A DNA stretch of 7,243 nucleotides from Bacteriovoracaceae bacterium UBA6144 (GTDB taxonomy: Bacteria; Bdellovibrionota; Bacteriovoracia; Bacteriovoracales; Bacteriovoracaceae): positions 1 through 7,243 of the forward strand of contig DIVA01000024.1 in the NCBI GenBank assembly GCA_002435705.1, written 5' to 3'. The first letter of the stretch is position 1, and each line of letters starts with the position of its first letter. Shown in pieces: positions 5,079 to 7,243 of this stretch. The translations under genes and the position numbers were made by a program. The notes below the pieces were generated by a model, which did not search any database, was not told where the DNA came from, and was given only the letters and a program-made list of their open reading frames with translations.

Positions 5079-5660
5079 TTAACCGACTCCACCTAAACCA
5101 ATGATTCCCATGCTTCTATCATCAAAAGTAAATTCACAACGGAATTCAACTTTGTTTGGGGCTTCTTGAAAGCGATCACAAGTGTAGCGCTCTCCGGCTT
5201 TTTGATTTTCTACACCACTGCGAGTAGAGCGCTCGAGGTTTGACCAAAGGATCTGAGCGGCTGAGCCCAGGCCTCCAGTGATTGAGAGGACTGAAAAAGT
5301 GCTACTCATTCTGTTGTGATAAGAGTGTGCATTTCCATTCATCTTTACTGCACCATCAACCAGCTCCGGCATGCCGAGAGTTCCTTTACGAGAGTTGAGA
5401 ATAGTGATGCTGCATATTTTTTCACCTCTTCCACGCGGGTCATTGGCGCAGACGATGTCACTGCCAGTTCTTGTTCCAGAGAGAGAGCGAAGAGAGCGCA
5501 TGTCGTTGAAAATCTTTTTGGCTGCATTATCATTGATGACCACCTGAAAGACGCCGTTTCCTAAGCTCACAAGACCTGAGCTTCCAAATTTTTGAAAATC
5601 TTGCGCGGATGCGAACTGTGTACTGAGAGCGAGAAGAGCACCGAAAAGAAGTGTTTTCAT
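5079..5660 (-). CDS. Small exported protein with four cysteines
   Basis: This is a 193-residue protein with a Sec signal peptide (MKTLLFGALLALSTQFASA, predicted cleavage before Gln20). GGAGG lies four bases before ATG 5660. The mature part has four cysteines (71, 83, 161, 175) that could form two disulfides, the first pair enclosing DIVCANDPRGRGEKIC. The C-terminus is short, hydrophobic and Gly-rich (GIIGLGGVG). It would be periplasmic or secreted. The mature N-terminus (QD after an AxA site) resembles that of the next gene downstream, but the proteins do not otherwise look alike. It is flanked by about 100 bases of non-coding DNA on each side, so it is probably its own transcription unit. 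The family is not recognised. Confidence 0.85.
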   Translation of the reverse strand: MKTLLFGALLALSTQFASAQDFQKFGSSGLVSLGNGVFQVVINDNAAKKIFNDMRSLRSLSGTRTGSDIVCANDPRGRGEKICSITILNSRKGTLGMPELVDGAVKMNGNAHSYHNRMSSTFSVLSITGGLGSAAQILWSNLERSTRSGVENQKAGERYTCDRFQEAPNKVEFRCEFTFDDRSMGIIGLGGVG

Positions 5661-5674
5661 AAAGCCTCCGAAGG

Positions 5675-5694
5675 AAGTTAATTTTTTTTAACTT
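5675..5694. promoter_or_regulatory. Inverted repeat just upstream of the 5660 start
   Basis: AAGTTAA (5675-5681) and TTAACTT (5688-5694) are exact reverse complements around six T residues, only six bases upstream of the GGAGG box of the exported-protein gene. It could be an operator or a weak leader hairpin; the low G+C makes a chance dyad possible. I found no convincing -35/-10 pair in 5695-5760. Confidence 0.35.
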
Positions 5695-5760
5695 TATGGC
5701 CTGAGGTCCAGATAAGAGTCTAGGGAGATGAGTTCAGGTATGAAAAAAAGACAGGGCAGA

Positions 5761-6831
5761 CTATTTTAAAAAAAGGGTAGGGGCTTGATTTTTTACACCC
5801 TGTCGAATGTTGAGTTCGCGGCCTGCGGCTTTTCCGAGTTCAATAGCTTGGTGATTAATATGCTGAGAGCTTTGCGCCCGCGAGAGTCCACCGAGGTAAG
5901 TGTCTACTTTGAGTTTCAAATCTTGCTCGATTTTCACGAGTGCCCTGGAGTCTGAAAGATCCATTTTGCTGCGGGACTGTGTCAGCTTCTCACTAAAGCC
6001 TCGAGCGATGCCCACATAGAAAGAATTTTTTTCTCTTAAGCCCTTGAGTCCATGATCTTGAGAATATTTTTTCCAAAGATGTTCAAATTCTTCCACCAGA
6101 TAATCACAGATGTAGCTCGCCAGTTCCACTTGCTCACGTGTGCCTCCGGCCTCTAAGAGCGCACGCCCACGTCCCATGTGAAGAAGTGGTCGCACTAAGA
6201 AGTGGGAGAGAATTTCGTAGATGCTCATCATGAGAGTGGTGCGTTTGGGGGCGCTTAAAAGTGTTTTGATGTAGATCGTCTCGCTCGAAAGATCACTGCG
6301 AGAAAGATGGTGTTTTAAGATCAGTTGATTGGCCTTGAGAGTCGCGAGTTCTGCTTCATGAGGATTCGACGAACTCGCAAGATTGAGGAGTTTTTTTACT
6401 TTCTCAATCACCGCATCCGCTTTGAGGTCCCCTTCATGGCCTGCGAGCAGATCACCCGTGGGCAGCGCTACCTCTAAGGGCCAGTTGAATCTCTCGCACA
6501 TTTCTTTAAACTCGGCCCCGTGAGGCTTCACGCAACCCGATTCGATGAAGACCAGATAGTGAGCGATCTCATGGCGCAGAAGATTTTTAAGAGTGATGTC
6601 GTCCACACGACCAATCAGTTTGCTGTTAAGGCCGATGGTGTAGAACTCACTTTCGAAATAGCCCCAGCGCGAGTCTCCTTCAAAACAGATGAGACTTAAG
6701 GGGTAGGTGATATTTTTAATATGAAAGCGGGTGCGAGAGAATTTGAGGCGGCATTCTTTAGAGAGGATTTCCTGGGCCAAGCGGTTGGCATGACCCAGAA
6801 AACTCATAATCGTATCATTATAAAGACGCAC
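5761..6831 (-). CDS. SprT-like zinc metalloprotease domain with DUF2786-type region
   Basis: This is a 356-residue protein. Residues about 10-125 form a SprT-like zincin: a central strand IGLNSKLI (67-74), the catalytic HEIAH (87-91) and a downstream H104-G-x-x-F that supplies the third zinc ligand, as in SprT/Spartan. SprT-like domains in eukaryotic Spartan cleave DNA-crosslinked proteins; the role in bacteria is poorly known. Residues about 141-177 (VIEKVKKLLNLASSSNPHEA, then ATLKANQLILKHHL) match DUF2786, often seen in phage and chromosomal proteins. The rest is helical and includes FYVGIARGFSEKL (271-283). No signal peptide is seen. The start is uncertain: GTG 6831 follows the sdhB stop by five bases and has AAGG three bases ahead; ATG 6807 would give 348 residues but has no ribosome-binding site. 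The tight spacing suggests co-transcription with sdhB. Confidence 0.85.
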   Translation of the reverse strand: MRLYNDTIMSFLGHANRLAQEILSKECRLKFSRTRFHIKNITYPLSLICFEGDSRWGYFESEFYTIGLNSKLIGRVDDITLKNLLRHEIAHYLVFIESGCVKPHGAEFKEMCERFNWPLEVALPTGDLLAGHEGDLKADAVIEKVKKLLNLASSSNPHEAELATLKANQLILKHHLSRSDLSSETIYIKTLLSAPKRTTLMMSIYEILSHFLVRPLLHMGRGRALLEAGGTREQVELASYICDYLVEEFEHLWKKYSQDHGLKGLREKNSFYVGIARGFSEKLTQSRSKMDLSDSRALVKIEQDLKLKVDTYLGGLSRAQSSQHINHQAIELGKAAGRELNIRQGVKNQAPTLFLK

Positions 6832-6836
6832 AAGCC

Positions 6837-7243
6837 TTAGCCTGCGCCGCCAGCGTTCTTAGGTTCAAAGTAACTGAAAGTGGCTTTAGTGTACTCACGG
6901 TTCATACGTGCGATGTGCTCAAGAGAAATTCCCTTGGGACAGGTGGCTTCACACTCAGCGTGGTTGGTACAGTTTCCAAAAAGCAACTCATCATGAGTCT
7001 TGACCATGTTGAGTGTGCGCTTGGCACTCTCGGGTTCACCCTGAGGAAGCACGGCGAGCTGAGAAATCTTCGCTCCCATGAAAAGCATGGCTGAACCATT
7101 CGGGCACGAAGCCACACAAGCGCCACAACCGATACACGCCGCCGCATCCATGGCAATGTCCGCCACTGACTTAGGAATCAAGTTCGCGTTGGCATCGGGA
7201 GCGTTACCAGTCGAAGCAGAAACATATCCACCGGCCTGAATGA
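6837..7243 (-). CDS. sdhB: Succinate dehydrogenase/fumarate reductase Fe-S subunit, C-terminal half
   Basis: The frame is open to the right window edge, so the N-terminal [2Fe-2S] ferredoxin domain lies outside; 134 residues are visible, about half of the usual 240-260. The visible part is the C-terminal ferredoxin domain: CIGCGACVASCP (C36, C39, C42, C46) and NCTNHAECEATCPKGI (C91, C97, C101). By analogy with SdhB, C36, C39, C42 and C101 hold the [4Fe-4S] cluster, and C46, C91 and C97 the [3Fe-4S] cluster next to the quinone site. The upstream AGGYVSASTGNAPDAN stretch is typical of the class with a single five-helix cytochrome b subunit. It passes electrons from the SdhA flavin to quinone at the inner membrane. 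sdhA and sdhC are expected beyond 7243. The TTG at 7181 is not a real start, since the homologous sequence continues through it. Confidence 0.93.
   Translation of the reverse strand, partial: IQAGGYVSASTGNAPDANANLIPKSVADIAMDAAACIGCGACVASCPNGSAMLFMGAKISQLAVLPQGEPESAKRTLNMVKTHDELLFGNCTNHAECEATCPKGISLEHIARMNREYTKATFSYFEPKNAGGAG

Noticed and set aside
5743..5749. Terminator T-run after the SprT-like gene
   Set aside because: The minus strand has seven T residues here but no stable G/C hairpin directly before them.

Overview
The window looks like a chromosomal segment of a Gram-negative bacterium, most likely a delta-proteobacterium-like or Bdellovibrionota-type organism. That is inference from three things: a lipobox lipoprotein and two Sec-exported small proteins typical of a diderm, a succinate dehydrogenase Fe-S subunit of the 'AGGYVSA...AAACIGCGACVASCP' type, and a set of poorly characterised conserved genes. 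No 16S rRNA or other strong phylogenetic marker is present, so the lineage is tentative. Nearly all genes are on the minus strand; only queE is on the plus strand.

Left block (1-2336, minus). A compact gene string reads right to left: a DUF1566/Lcl_C-type lipoprotein (start reset to 2315 by a GGAG box), a helical HEAT-like protein joined to it by a TAATG stop/start overlap (start reset to 1461), a small C-terminal zinc-ribbon protein overlapping it by 29 bases, and an unrecognised protein that runs off the left edge. This looks like one translationally coupled operon. Its probable promoter overlaps the divergent promoter region of queE at about 2373-2403.

Middle (2337-3660). The plus-strand gene encodes the radical-SAM enzyme QueE of 7-deazaguanine (queuosine/preQ0) synthesis. 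Between its 3' end and the DUF423 gene lies the relic of an ORF6N-domain gene. It has lost its N-terminus, carries an in-frame TAA and retains a recognisable C-terminus. The relic is bracketed by a perfect 12-base direct repeat and contains a perfect 27-base palindrome (13+1+13) exactly over the codons of the family's LRSQIVT motif. This is the most unusual part of the window.

Right-middle block (3634-5660, minus). A signal-peptide protein, a hotdog (PaaI-like) thioesterase and a four-helix DUF423 membrane protein follow each other with a 4-base gap and then a 20-base overlap, suggesting one transcript. Upstream sits a second small exported protein with four cysteines. A 10-bp inverted repeat separates it from the next gene.

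Right block (5761-7243, minus). The C-terminal half of SdhB (succinate dehydrogenase/fumarate reductase Fe-S subunit) enters from the right edge. Five bases after its stop begins a gene for a SprT-like zinc metalloprotease domain fused to a DUF2786-type region. The rest of the sdh operon would lie beyond 7243.

No tRNA, rRNA, CRISPR array, complete insertion sequence or stretch of more than 300 bases without genes was seen. I found no clear new multi-gene defence or mobile system. The ORF6N relic with its repeats is the best lead.
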